This document shows positions 33,464 to 42,024 of a stretch of 60,683 nucleotides of DNA, piece after piece. Every line of letters begins with the position of its first letter. Positions within the stretch are counted from its first letter, which is position 1. The stretch spans positions 1 to 60,683 of the forward strand of contig NZ_BAEI01000007.1 in assembly GCF_000241325.1 (NCBI RefSeq), read 5' to 3'. The stretch comes from Gordonia polyisoprenivorans NBRC 16320 = JCM 10675. GTDB taxonomy: Bacteria; Actinomycetota; Actinomycetes; Mycobacteriales; Mycobacteriaceae. The notes below the pieces were generated by a model. The model saw only the letters and a program-made list of their open reading frames with translations, searched no databases and was not told the DNA's origin. Position numbers and translations under genes: made by a program.

Positions 33464-33910
33464 TCAGCCCGATGTTCCGGCCGCGATCGCGTGCGGATCG
33501 CTCTTGGTCTCGACGGCGATCTTGCGCGGCTTGGCCTCCTCTGCGAGCGGGATGCTCACATGCAGCACACCGTTATCGTAGGTCGCCGAGATGCGCGCCG
33601 GGTCGATGCCGTCGCCCAGGGTGATCTGGCGGCGATAGCTCCCCGAGAACCGCTCACTGGCCAGCCATTGCACTCCGTCGTCGGACGGGGCGCTGCGCTG
33701 CGCCGAGAGGGTCAGCACGCCGTTGTCCACGTTGACGTCGATCGATCCGGGATCGGCGCCGGGCATGTCGGCGATCAGCATGTAGTGATCGCCGACCTTG
33801 TACAGATCCAGCGGCATGAACCGCGGGGCGCGCTGACTACCGACCATCGAGCCGGTCATCAATCCACGAGCAAGCGCGTCGACATCACTGAACGGATCAA
33901 AACGAAGCAC
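33464..33910 (-). CDS. Hsp20 / alpha-crystallin small heat-shock protein
   Basis: A 148-residue small heat-shock protein: N-terminal LRFDPFSDVDAL, alpha-crystallin domain from about 40 (PLDLYKVGDHYMLIADMPG) to about 130 (HVSIPLAEEAKPRKI), including the IxV-like VSI motif. It holds unfolding proteins soluble. GTG 33910 is used because AGGAGG lies 8 nt upstream and the protein then begins with the usual MLRFDPF; longer frames run through the binding site. A CIRCE element 97 bp upstream predicts HrcA repression released by heat. Confidence 0.9.
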   Translation of the reverse strand: MLRFDPFSDVDALARGLMTGSMVGSQRAPRFMPLDLYKVGDHYMLIADMPGADPGSIDVNVDNGVLTLSAQRSAPSDDGVQWLASERFSGSYRRQITLGDGIDPARISATYDNGVLHVSIPLAEEAKPRKIAVETKSDPHAIAAGTSG

Positions 33911-34006
33911 AGCACTCACCTCCTGAAGACCAGGCTGCCTGCCACCCTTTGACAGGCAGCTCTCACGCTGTACGGGTCCCAATATAACCCCGCTGCGCGC
34001 GCTCGT

Positions 34007-34033
34007 CTAGCACTCGAAGCAAAAGAGTGCTAA
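34007..34033. promoter_or_regulatory. CIRCE element (HrcA operator)
   Basis: CTAGCACTC, nine bases, GAGTGCTAA: 17 of 18 arm positions of the CIRCE consensus TTAGCACTC-N9-GAGTGCTAA. It lies between the Hsp20 gene (minus, 97 bp away) and a 53-codon reading frame (plus, 57 bp away), so it could control either or both. Confidence 0.9.
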
Positions 34034-34090
34034 TAGTCTTCAACGACGTCGTCATCGATCGTCTCACGGCGAAAAGACAAGGAGGACAGC

Positions 34091-34252
34091 ATGACCGACC
34101 GTGAACACGATGCACCCGCCCGCACCGACGTGGTGTGGCCCGAGCCGTCGCCGCTGTCGACCTGGTGGTCGACGGTGATGGCGACGCCGGTGCGCGGCGA
34201 TCACCGCAACGAGTCGACGAAGACCGCCGCGATGGCCTCCAGTCCGCGCTGA
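34091..34252 (+). CDS. Possible 53-residue protein with strong ribosome-binding site
   Basis: A short frame, MTDREHDAPARTDVVWPEPS at the N-terminus and ending in ...AAMASSPR, opens with an ATG that has AAGGAGGA 4 nt upstream, the strongest such site in this stretch. It stands 57 bp downstream of the CIRCE element on the plus strand. Its last 52 bp overlap the 3' end of the convergent methionine-sulfoxide reductase gene. No family is recognised; the mid-part has a Trp pair (STWWSTVMATP). It may be a heat-induced small protein or a chance frame. Confidence 0.4.
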   Translation: MTDREHDAPARTDVVWPEPSPLSTWWSTVMATPVRGDHRNESTKTAAMASSPR

Positions 34253-34680
34253 TCGTCGGCGGTGAAACGCTCCGGTACCGGGCTGTCGAGGTCGAAGACG
34301 CCGATCAACTCGTCGTCGGCGCCGACGAGGGGCACGACGAGTTCCGAGCGGCTCTGCGCGTCGCAGGCGATGTGGTCGGGGACCGCGTGGACATCGGCGA
34401 CGCGCTGCGTCGTGCGGGTGCGTGCCGCTGCGCCGCACACTCCGCGGTCGAGACCGATACGCACGCAGGCGGGCTTGCCCTGGAACGGCCCGACGACCAG
34501 CTCGGTACCGTCGAAGAAGTAGAAGCCGACCCAGTTCAGCTGGGGCAGTGAGTGATACACCAGCGCTGAGATATTGGCCGCGTTGGCGATACGGTCGTGC
34601 TCGCCGGCGACAAGGCCTGCTGCGGCCTCGGCGAGCTCGGTGTAGGTGCCGGTCTGGGCGGTCGCGATGTCGAAGCTCAT
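34201..34680 (-). CDS. msrC: Free methionine-(R)-sulfoxide reductase (GAF domain)
   Basis: A 159-residue single-GAF-domain enzyme reducing free Met-R-sulfoxide. The whole family signature is present: LNWVGFYFF near 50, VGPFQGKPACVRI, GVCGAAART and HIACDAQSRSELVVPL, giving the three catalytic cysteines. The ATG at 34680 is preferred over the extended frame. Part of the oxidative-stress set around the peroxidase and Hsp20. Confidence 0.9.
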   Translation of the reverse strand: MSFDIATAQTGTYTELAEAAAGLVAGEHDRIANAANISALVYHSLPQLNWVGFYFFDGTELVVGPFQGKPACVRIGLDRGVCGAAARTRTTQRVADVHAVPDHIACDAQSRSELVVPLVGADDELIGVFDLDSPVPERFTADDQRGLEAIAAVFVDSLR

Positions 34681-34826
34681 CACTCCATCATGGACTCCGC
34701 CCGGATGGTTCCGGGTGATGTTGTACCCGGATGCCGGGCATAAGATCACCCGCGATCCGAACTGAGCGTGCGGGAACGGATGAGCACTTAAGACCCGTTC
34801 TGCGGTAGTGTTCGCGGCAACTTGCC

Positions 34827-35972
34827 ATGATTGTCTTCTTCGCCGCATTCCTCGCGCTCATCACCTTCTGGCTGCATCGTCGCCTCGTGCGGGCCACAGC
34901 GCTGCCGCGCCCCTGGTCGGTGATCGCCGACGCCCTGCTCGTCGCGTTCTGGGCGTTGGCCGTCGTCGGTATCGCCACCGGGCGCGGACTGAATCCCTCG
35001 ACCTTTCGTCCCCTGGCGTGGCTCGGGCTGACCTGGCTGGCGACGGTGTTGTACCTGGTGCTCGGGTTGGCGGTGGTCGGTATCGGCGCGTTCATCTGGC
35101 GGCTGGTCATCCGGCGGTCATCGAGTGAACTCGCCGAGCCGAGACGCCGGCGCCGCCTGCAGGCGGTCCGCGCGGCGACCGGGGCCGTGGCCGTCACGTC
35201 AGTCGCACTCACCGCGTACGGGGTGGTCGAGGCGGCCGACCCGCGGGTCACCCACACCGAGATCCGACTCGCCGACCTCCCCGAATCCTTCGACGGCACG
35301 CGGGTGGCGCTCATCTCCGATCTGCACGTCGGACCGGCCCGCGACGGCGACTTCACCCGGCGCGTCGTCGACCTGGTCAACACGCAGCGGCCGGACCTGA
35401 TCGCGATCGCCGGTGACCTCACCGACGGAACGGTCGCCGAACTCTCCGGCGATCTCGCACCGTTGACCGCACTTCGCGCACCACTCGGGGTATTCGGGGT
35501 CAGCGGCAATCACGAGTTCTACAGCGACGACGGCGGACGATGGCTCGACGAGTGGGAGCGGGTGGGCGTGACCACGCTGCGCAACCAGCGAGTCGCCGTC
35601 AGCCGGGGCGGGGCGACGATCGACGTGGTCGGCATCCACGACCACAGCGCGCCCGAACCCTACCGGCCCGACCTCGAGGGCGCCCTGGCCGGCAGTGACC
35701 CGCAACGCTTTCGCCTGTTGCTCGCCCACGAACCCCGACAGGCATTGCAGGCCTCGGATCTCGGTGTGGATCTGCAACTCTCGGGTCACACCCATGGCGG
35801 TCAGATCTGGCCGATCCGCTACCTCGTGCCGCTGCAGCAGCCGTCGGTCGAGGGCCTCGACCGGGTCGGCGAGACGACGCTGTACACGACGCGCGGCGCC
35901 GGCGCCTGGGGCCCACCGGTGCGGGTCGGTGCGCCACCCGAGGTGGCGATCCTCACGCTACGACGCGGGTGA
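34827..35972 (+). CDS. Membrane metallophosphoesterase (YkuE-like)
   Basis: A 381-residue protein: three to four membrane helices in the first 130 residues, then an extracytoplasmic or membrane-facing calcineurin-like phosphoesterase domain with the dimetal motifs ISDLHVG, AGDLTDG, SGNHEFY, LLLAHEP and LSGHTHGGQ. Relatives hydrolyse phospholipid-type or nucleotide-lipid phosphates. The 3' end overlaps the convergent amino-acid permease by 15 bp. Confidence 0.87.
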   Translation: MIVFFAAFLALITFWLHRRLVRATALPRPWSVIADALLVAFWALAVVGIATGRGLNPSTFRPLAWLGLTWLATVLYLVLGLAVVGIGAFIWRLVIRRSSSELAEPRRRRRLQAVRAATGAVAVTSVALTAYGVVEAADPRVTHTEIRLADLPESFDGTRVALISDLHVGPARDGDFTRRVVDLVNTQRPDLIAIAGDLTDGTVAELSGDLAPLTALRAPLGVFGVSGNHEFYSDDGGRWLDEWERVGVTTLRNQRVAVSRGGATIDVVGIHDHSAPEPYRPDLEGALAGSDPQRFRLLLAHEPRQALQASDLGVDLQLSGHTHGGQIWPIRYLVPLQQPSVEGLDRVGETTLYTTRGAGAWGPPVRVGAPPEVAILTLRRG

Positions 35973-37493
35973 CTCCTCGGCCCGGACCGACGAATCCCGG
36001 TTCGCACGAGCCAGATTGGAGTGCGTGCGGCCGTAGAAGAAGTAGATACCCAAACCGATCACCAGCCAGACCACGAACCGTATCCAGGTCTCGATCGCAA
36101 GGTTCACCATCAGCGCGGCGCAGCAGATCGCCGAGATGATCGGCAGTACCGGCGACCACGGAACCCGGAACGGACGCTTCATCTCCGGTTGGGTTCGGCG
36201 CAGGACGGGGACGGCGACGGACACGACCAGGAATGCGAAAAGCGTACCGATGGAGACCATCTCGGCAAGCGCGGAGAGCGGGACGAAGGCACCGAGGAGC
36301 ACGACGACCGCGGTGGTCAGCATCGTGATGCGGTACGGCGTCTGCCATTTCGGGTGAATCTTGCCGGCCGAGTGCGGCACCAGACCGTCACGGGCGAGCG
36401 CGAACCCGATCCGCGACATACCGACGATGTCGACGAGGATCACCGACGTCAGGCCGGCGACCGCAGCGATTCCGACGAGCACGCCCGCCCAGCTCAAGCC
36501 CACCTGATTGAACGCATCCGAGAGCGGCGCACCCTCACTGAGGTCGGTGTAGTGCACCATGCCGACCACGACGAAACACACCCCCACGTAGAGCACCGTG
36601 CAGATGAGCAGGGTGCCGAGTAATCCACGGGTCATGGCGCGGGCCGGATTCTTGGTCTCCTCCCCGAGATTCGCGACGATCTCGAATCCGCTGTAGGAGA
36701 AGAACACGACCGCCGAGGCGAACAGTACTCCGGCCACACCGAACGCCGTCGCCTCGACGCCGGTGGCCCACTGCCACAACGGTTGTCTCAACCCACCGTC
36801 CCCGCCGGTCGGCTGTGCAGGCGGAATGAACGGGGTGTAGTTGGCGGCCTTGATGAAGAACAACCCGGCGATGATGATGAACACGCAGATGCTCACCTTG
36901 AGATACACCAAAGCGTTGGTGAGCCAACCGGATTCCTTGATGCCGATGGTGGCGACCACGCCGAGCACCAGAGCGATCGCCACCGCTCCGAGGTTGACCG
37001 TCGAGCTCTCGCCAAAGAAGGTCGTCGGCAGATTGAACACATCCTGCAGATATCCGGACCAGCCGCGCGAGACCACCGCCGCGCCGAGGGCGAACTCCAG
37101 GATGAGGTCCCAGCCGATGATCCAGGCGATGATCTCGCCGAGCGTGGTATAGGCGTAGGTGTAGGACGACCCCGCGGTCGGTACCGCCGAAGCCAGCTCG
37201 GCGTAACAGAATGCGGCGAACAACGCGATCACACCGGCCACGACGAACGAGATCATGATCGCGGGACCGGCGTTGTTCTTGGCCTGCACGCCGGTGAGGG
37301 TGAAGATGCCGGTGCCGATGACCATTCCGACGCCGAACCCGATCAGGTCACGGGTCCGCAGCGCCTGCTTGAGTCGCCCGCCCTCGAGCTGATGCCCCTC
37401 GTCGTTCTGGTGGATGACCGTATCGACCGACTTCTTCCGGAAGATCCCCCGGCTCTGCGTCCTTGGTCTCTCGGTCGACGGTCTCTCAGTCAT
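35958..37493 (-). CDS. APC-family amino acid permease (cationic amino-acid transporter type)
   Basis: A 511-residue permease with 12 or more helices: after a 45-residue cytosolic N-terminus come GFGVGMVIGTGIFTLTGVQA (helix 1, substrate-binding GTGIF), AGVIALFAAFCYAELASAVP, and the FFSYSGFEIVANLGEETKNPAR motif of the CAT/YfnA branch. Imports basic or neutral amino acids with protons. ATG 37493 gives a normal start; upstream frame is not conserved-looking. Confidence 0.87.
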   Translation of the reverse strand: MTERPSTERPRTQSRGIFRKKSVDTVIHQNDEGHQLEGGRLKQALRTRDLIGFGVGMVIGTGIFTLTGVQAKNNAGPAIMISFVVAGVIALFAAFCYAELASAVPTAGSSYTYAYTTLGEIIAWIIGWDLILEFALGAAVVSRGWSGYLQDVFNLPTTFFGESSTVNLGAVAIALVLGVVATIGIKESGWLTNALVYLKVSICVFIIIAGLFFIKAANYTPFIPPAQPTGGDGGLRQPLWQWATGVEATAFGVAGVLFASAVVFFSYSGFEIVANLGEETKNPARAMTRGLLGTLLICTVLYVGVCFVVVGMVHYTDLSEGAPLSDAFNQVGLSWAGVLVGIAAVAGLTSVILVDIVGMSRIGFALARDGLVPHSAGKIHPKWQTPYRITMLTTAVVVLLGAFVPLSALAEMVSIGTLFAFLVVSVAVPVLRRTQPEMKRPFRVPWSPVLPIISAICCAALMVNLAIETWIRFVVWLVIGLGIYFFYGRTHSNLARANRDSSVRAEESPAS

Positions 37494-37676
37494 CGCTCGA
37501 CGGTAACCCGCCGCCGGGGTTGGCGTCACCGAACACGCCGTGGGCGGTGTATCGCGCCACACGAATCCGACATGGCCCGACTCACGCACTCGGGGTTGAC
37601 CCCGACAACGATTCCGGGGTGCGATCCCGGGGTTCGACCGGATGTGTCACGGTGGGCATCGGCCGAGGATGAGTGC

Positions 37677-38753
37677 ATGACAGCACGCGCGTCCACCGCT
37701 CTGGGTATCGCCGCCGTCCTCGGTCTCGTTCACGCCGGGGCCAGTATCTACTGGGGTCTGGGTGGCGACGCTCTGCTGAACACTGTCGGGCAGACTGCGG
37801 ACAGAATCTCCGAGGGCCAATTCGCCGACGGCCGTTGGCTGTTGGTCCTCATCGGGATGGCCAAGGCAGTTCTGGCCATGGCACCCGCACTGACTGCTCG
37901 ACGACCAGGCGCCGGCGTGCTTCGGCCCGGCTACTGGCTCGGTGCCACGGCGCTGATCGCCTGGGGCGCCATCAACACCACCACGGCGGGGCTGCTGCTC
38001 CTCGGAGTGTTACCCCGGCCCGAGCCGTTCGACAGCGCGGCGGCCGTCGGCCACGCATTGCTCTGGGACCCACTGTTTCTCGCGTGGGGTGTGGCGTTGG
38101 CGGCCGGAATGTGGCTCACCGCACCGGCGGTGACCGATCTGTGGCGCCTCGAGTCACGCGGTGGTGGCGAGCCGACCGAATCCGCTGCGGTGGAAGATGA
38201 GCGGGCTGCCGGTCTCGGGGTGGTCGACGCCGTGCAGCTCAAGCAGGACGATGATGTGGTCACCGGCCTCGACCTCGCGATAAACAGTGCAATCGAATTG
38301 CGCGAGACCGTCATCGAGGGTGACAGCCCCTTCGTCGGACGCGTTGAGGAGTACCCCGTCGAATCGCTGGGCCACCGGACCGGCGAGCTGGCGGCAGAGG
38401 ACGTCCTGATGGTCGGCGAGCACGGTGACCCCGAGATGATCGGCGCGACGCAGATCCGGCCAGGTCTTCGAGGTGTTCGCGATCGACACCGACACCAGCG
38501 GCGGATCGAGGCTGACACTGGTGAACGAGCTCGCGGCCAGACCGATCACCGCGCCGTCGACCTCCGCGGCCACCGCGACGACGCCGGTGGGGAAGATCCC
38601 GAACGCCTTGCGAAGTCGCGCGGCGTCGAGGTCCTGGTTGGTTCGGAAGCCGCTCACGCATGCACCTCCAGCAATCGGGATACGACCGGCGCGGTTGCCG
38701 CCAACCAGTCGGCGTACGCCTCCGGATCGTCATGGCGGGAATCGACGACGTAG
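37677..38753 (+). CDS. DUF3995 membrane protein with abnormal run-on frame
   Basis: The first 150 codons encode a typical DUF3995 protein: LVHAGASIYWGLGGDALL, then helices ending with HALLWDPLFLAWGVALAAGMWL, and GAGGA 7 nt before the ATG. Such proteins normally stop here, yet the frame stays open for 600 more bases, crossing all of the antisense flavin reductase gene and into the FMN reductase. The tail is hydrophilic antisense-like sequence. A TGA at 38131-38133 lies one frame away, so a one-base indel near 38110-38125 would restore a normal end 21 bp before the neighbouring stop. Function of the family unknown. Confidence 0.6.
   Translation: MTARASTALGIAAVLGLVHAGASIYWGLGGDALLNTVGQTADRISEGQFADGRWLLVLIGMAKAVLAMAPALTARRPGAGVLRPGYWLGATALIAWGAINTTTAGLLLLGVLPRPEPFDSAAAVGHALLWDPLFLAWGVALAAGMWLTAPAVTDLWRLESRGGGEPTESAAVEDERAAGLGVVDAVQLKQDDDVVTGLDLAINSAIELRETVIEGDSPFVGRVEEYPVESLGHRTGELAAEDVLMVGEHGDPEMIGATQIRPGLRGVRDRHRHQRRIEADTGERARGQTDHRAVDLRGHRDDAGGEDPERLAKSRGVEVLVGSEAAHACTSSNRDTTGAVAANQSAYASGSSWRESTT
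38154..38657 (-). CDS. Flavin reductase-like domain protein
   Basis: A 167-residue flavin reductase of the HpaC/DszD type: FGIFPTGVVAVAAEVDG, ASSFTSVSLDPPLVSVSI, HLGVTVLADHQ and FDCTVYREVEAGDHIIVLLELHGV. Supplies FMNH2 to a two-component monooxygenase. GTG start overlaps the stop of the FMN reductase gene (GTGA); the third gene of the sulfonate operon. Confidence 0.88.
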   Translation of the reverse strand: MSGFRTNQDLDAARLRKAFGIFPTGVVAVAAEVDGAVIGLAASSFTSVSLDPPLVSVSIANTSKTWPDLRRADHLGVTVLADHQDVLCRQLAGPVAQRFDGVLLNASDEGAVTLDDGLAQFDCTVYREVEAGDHIIVLLELHGVDHPETGSPLIFHRSGFGRLATTA

Positions 38754-39151
38754 AGCCCGCGACCGGGGACGGTCCCGCCGATCTCGGTCAACACCGGTCG
38801 CAGGGTGAGCTCGGGTGCAAGCGAGTGCGCGGGCGAACCACCGAGCATGAGGGGAATCGCGATACCGGAAAGCCCTGTGCCACCAGCGAACCGATCGAGG
38901 AACAGTTTGAGCAGTCCGGTGTAGGCGGCCTTGTAGGTCGGGCTGGCGAACACGACGAGATCGGCGGCGCCGACCTGCGTCACCAGCTCGCCGATCCCCG
39001 GGTCGGACCAGTCGAGAATCGCCGTACCGAGGGTCGCGAGGTCGACGACGAGATCGGGTGCGCCACCGGCGAGTTGGGTGGCCACATACGTCGCGGCATC
39101 CAGGGTTCGACTGGCCGGCTTGGGATTTCCGACGACGACGGCCGTCGTCAC
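38654..39151 (-). CDS. NADPH-dependent FMN reductase (SsuE/MsuE-like)
   Basis: A 165-residue flavodoxin-like reductase: GNPKPASRTLDAA at the phosphate loop, VVFASPTYKAAYTGLLKLFLDRF, and PLMLGGSPAHSLA. It gives reduced FMN to the sulfonate monooxygenase. GTG 39151 overlaps the upstream stop (GTGA). Two reductases for one monooxygenase is unusual and may reflect use of different conditions or partners. Confidence 0.85.
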   Translation of the reverse strand: MTTAVVVGNPKPASRTLDAATYVATQLAGGAPDLVVDLATLGTAILDWSDPGIGELVTQVGAADLVVFASPTYKAAYTGLLKLFLDRFAGGTGLSGIAIPLMLGGSPAHSLAPELTLRPVLTEIGGTVPGRGLYVVDSRHDDPEAYADWLAATAPVVSRLLEVHA

Positions 39152-40302
39152 GAGGCCGACACCGCTTTGACCGGCGCACCGAAGGGCACTGCGGCGCGAG
39201 CGGCGCGCGGCGGCGCCGGATGCTCCCACAGTCCACGACGGGTCAGCTCCGGCAGCACGCCCTCGCCGAACCAGTACGCCTCCTCGAGGTGCGGATACCC
39301 CGACAACACGAACTCGTCGATACCCACGTCGCGGTAGGCCTCGATGAGGTCGGCGATCTCGGTGTAGGAACCGACCATCGCCGTACCCGCCCCACCGCGC
39401 ACCAGGCCGACACCGGCCCACAGATTCGGATAGATCTCCAGGCCGTCCTTGGAACCCTTGTTGAGCGCGAGCATTCGCTGCTGACCTTCCGACGCCGAGC
39501 GCTTCAGGCCGGCCTGGATGCGGGCGATGTCCTCGGCGGAGATGTTCTCCAGCAACCGATCCGCCTCGGCCCACGCCTCTTCCGAGGTCGCGCGGGCGAT
39601 GGTGTGCAATCGGATGCCATAGGTCAGTTCCCGCCCCTGCTCTGCGGCCGCCCGACGAACGCGCGCGATCTTCTCGGCCACCGCCTCGGGCGGTTCACCC
39701 CAGGTGAGGTAGACGTCGGCGTGCTTGGCGGCCACCGCAATTCCGGCCGCCGACGAACCACCGAAGTAGATCTCGGGAAGCGGGTCCGGGATCTGATGCA
39801 GGGTCGCGTTCTCCACCGAGAGGTACTTGCCCTCGAAGGTCAGCGTCTCCCCGGTCCACAGGCGCCGGACGATCTCGAGGAACTCGTCGGCGCGGGCGTA
39901 GCGCTCCTCCTTGGTACTGAAGTCACCGAACATGGCCTGCTCGGCATCCTCACCACCGGTCACCACATTCAGCAGCAAGCGTCCGCCGGAAAGATTCTGG
40001 AAGGTACCGGCCATCTGCGCAGAGAGGAACGGAGCGGTGACACCGGGCCGAAAAGCCACCAGGAACTTCAGCCGCTCGGAAACGCTGCTGAGCATGGCCG
40101 TCGACACCCATGCGTCCTCGCACCACGCCCCGGTCGGGGTGAGCGCCGCCTCGAAGCCGAGTTGTTCGGCACTGCGCGCGATCTGTCCGAGGTAGGGCAC
40201 CGACGCCGGTCGCGACGAGGCCTGCGCCGCCACCCCGTGGCCGCCGCCGACCACCGTCCGACCGTCGCCGCCGTTGGTGGGGAGAAACCAATGAAACTTC
40301 AC
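39148..40302 (-). CDS. ssuD: FMNH2-dependent alkanesulfonate monooxygenase-like (LLM class)
   Basis: A 384-residue luciferase-like monooxygenase closely patterned on SsuD: MKFHWFLPTNGGDGRTVVG start, GAWCEDAWVSTAML, FRPGVTAPFLSAQMAGTFQNLSGGRLLLNVVTGG, and VLSGYPHLEEAYWFGEGVLP near the end. It splits alkanesulfonates into aldehyde and sulfite to provide sulfur. First gene of a three-gene unit with two flavin reductases; no sulfonate ABC importer is present next to it. Sulfone-monooxygenase-type activity is an alternative. Confidence 0.85.
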   Translation of the reverse strand: MKFHWFLPTNGGDGRTVVGGGHGVAAQASSRPASVPYLGQIARSAEQLGFEAALTPTGAWCEDAWVSTAMLSSVSERLKFLVAFRPGVTAPFLSAQMAGTFQNLSGGRLLLNVVTGGEDAEQAMFGDFSTKEERYARADEFLEIVRRLWTGETLTFEGKYLSVENATLHQIPDPLPEIYFGGSSAAGIAVAAKHADVYLTWGEPPEAVAEKIARVRRAAAEQGRELTYGIRLHTIARATSEEAWAEADRLLENISAEDIARIQAGLKRSASEGQQRMLALNKGSKDGLEIYPNLWAGVGLVRGGAGTAMVGSYTEIADLIEAYRDVGIDEFVLSGYPHLEEAYWFGEGVLPELTRRGLWEHPAPPRAARAAVPFGAPVKAVSAS

Positions 40303-40540
40303 GCCTGATCAATCCACTTCCGAATCGGGGATACCGTGCACAACCACACCATTGCACCCGACCCGCTCGGCTCACCCAAGAGTTTTCCGCGCGGTGAGTC
40401 AATCCCCGCGGCTCGGCGACCCGAGGGGCTACCGGGTGACGACCTCCCACCCGCCCCAGTGGTCGAGGTGGGCACCCCCGACCGACACGCGACGCTCCTA
40501 CGCACCACCCCACCCCCAACCCGTGCGACGAGCGCTCCCC

Positions 40541-40654
40541 TCCCGGTGGTCGAGGTGCACGCCCAGCCGACGTGCGACGCACCCATTCCCGGTGGTCGAG
40601 GTGCACGCCCAGCCGACGTGCGACGCACCCATTCCCGGTGGTCGAGGTGCGGAG
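40541..40654. repeat. 46-bp tandem repeat, two copies plus a partial third
   Basis: A unit beginning TCCCGGTGGTCGAGGTGCAC is repeated exactly at 40541-40586 and 40587-40632; a third copy begins at 40633 but diverges after 18 bases into the dispersed element at 40637. A degenerate earlier copy lies near 40459. No gene-like frame covers the repeats. Confidence 0.85.
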
Positions 40655-40782
40655 GAGCGCTAGCGACGGAGCCTCGAGACCTCTTGCGCCGGTGCTGGTT
40701 TCGGGTTTCAGCGTCGGCGTTCAGGGGTCTCGAGACGCTTCGTGCTCGCTGCGCTCGCGCGAGGCTCCTCGACCACCGGGGA
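40637..40782. repeat. Dispersed palindromic repeat element, copy 1
   Basis: The part 40637-40700 (GGTGGTCGAGGTGCGGAGGA onward, through AGCCTCGAGACC to GGTGCTGGTT) matches 60286-60348 with few changes. At 40731-40782 follows a mirror-like half containing GGTCTCGAGACG and GAGGCTCCTCGACCACC, so the whole can fold into a long imperfect hairpin. Elements of this kind are dispersed, non-coding intergenic repeats. Confidence 0.7.
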
Positions 40783-40840
40783 AGGACCACCGGGGAAGGA
40801 CCACCGGGGAAGGACCACAGGGGAAAGGGACCACCGGGGC
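40773..40840. repeat. 14-bp tandem repeat, three exact copies plus degenerate ones
   Basis: CCACCGGGGAAGGA is repeated at 40773-40786, 40787-40800 and 40801-40814, then decays to CCACAGGGGAAAGGGA and CCACCGGGGC. It ends 10 bp before the stop of the metallopeptidase gene. The region 40303-40850 otherwise holds no gene. Confidence 0.85.
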
Positions 40841-40850
40841 TTGCCCCCGC

Positions 40851-41861
40851 TCAGTCGTCGGAGGTGATCAGTTCGTGGATGAACTCCATCTTCTCCAGGA
40901 CCTTCGGCGGCAGCACGAAGGGATAGAGGTCCTGATGGCCCATCGAGCGGTTGATCTGGTTGAGCGCCCAGGTCAGCGGCAGCCACCATTCGATGATGCG
41001 ATCGAAGCCCACCTGACCGGGGAGGTCGGCGTCGAGAGTGGCGCCGGCCGGGGCCAGGGCGAACGCCGCCGCCGTGTCGAGGGTGTCGCGGATGTGGAGG
41101 TAGTGGGCGAAGGTCTCGGCCCAGTCCTCGGCGGGATGCATGGTCGCGTAGGACGAGACGTAGTCGTCCTTCCAGTTCTCCGGCGGCCCGTCGCCGTAGT
41201 GGCGATCGAGCGCGGCCTGATAGTCCTGGTCGGGATCACCGAACAGCTCCTCGTAGCGCCCGCGATTGGGGCCGTCACCGACGAGCACCATCTGATAGAA
41301 GTGCCCGATCTCGTGACGGAAGTGGCCGATGAGGGTGCGGTAGGGCTCGTCCATCGACACCCGCAGCTGTTCGCGGTGGACGTCGTCGCCCTCGGCGAGG
41401 TCGAGGGTGACGACGCCGTTGGCGTGCCCGGTGATGACCTGCTGGGTGGCACTGGAGAGCAGATCGAAGGCCAGGCCGATCTCCGGGTCCTCGTCCTTGC
41501 CGAAGATCGGCAGTTGGAGTTCGTCGAGTTCGACGATGACGCGCCGCTTGGCGAGTTCGGCCTCGGCGAACGCGGCCATGGCGTCGGTGTCGGAGTCGTC
41601 GGGACGGGTGCGGGTCAGCCGGCACGACTCGCACAGCGCGGGCAACCCCTCACCGATCTCGACGAGCCAGTTGCACGCTGCAACGCCGCTGTTGGCGCAG
41701 CGACCGATCAACGCATCGTCGACCTGGGCCTGCTCGTTGTCGTCGAGGACCTGGACGGTTCGGGAGGGCAGATGGAAGCCCAGCTTGCTCTCGCAGTTCA
41801 GACACAGCGAGTTCTCGAAAATCAGCTGCTGGCCGCATTTACGGCAGTGGAAATCGCGCAA
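40851..41861 (-). CDS. Putative zinc-binding metallopeptidase (DUF2248-type)
   Basis: A 336-residue protein: two N-terminal zinc-ribbon-like pairs (FHCRKCGQQL and LCLNCESKL) plus CANSGVAACNW and CESC, then a metallopeptidase-like core with HEIGH (FRHEIGHFYQ) and a downstream Glu/Asp-rich EDWAETFAHYLHI. Fits the DUF2248 family of putative zinc metallopeptidases. TTG 41861 is chosen because AAGGAG lies upstream at 8 nt and the protein begins directly at the first CxxC; upstream frame has no domain. Function unknown. Confidence 0.75.
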   Translation of the reverse strand: MRDFHCRKCGQQLIFENSLCLNCESKLGFHLPSRTVQVLDDNEQAQVDDALIGRCANSGVAACNWLVEIGEGLPALCESCRLTRTRPDDSDTDAMAAFAEAELAKRRVIVELDELQLPIFGKDEDPEIGLAFDLLSSATQQVITGHANGVVTLDLAEGDDVHREQLRVSMDEPYRTLIGHFRHEIGHFYQMVLVGDGPNRGRYEELFGDPDQDYQAALDRHYGDGPPENWKDDYVSSYATMHPAEDWAETFAHYLHIRDTLDTAAAFALAPAGATLDADLPGQVGFDRIIEWWLPLTWALNQINRSMGHQDLYPFVLPPKVLEKMEFIHELITSDD

Positions 41862-42024
41862 CGTTGCACTCCTTGGGTGAATTCGAGCTCGTGGATCGCG
41901 GGGTCGCGTGGATCTCAGATCGGCCCGGGTGCGGCCCCCGCACATGCTCGACGCGGACCTGGCCCATCGATCGTTCTGTCGGAACACATGGCCCAATGTG
42001 CACATGTGAGTGCCCGACATCACA

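Noticed and set aside
40541..40840. CRISPR-like array
   Set aside because: Repeats are directly adjacent without spacers, of two unrelated unit lengths, and no cas gene is in the window.
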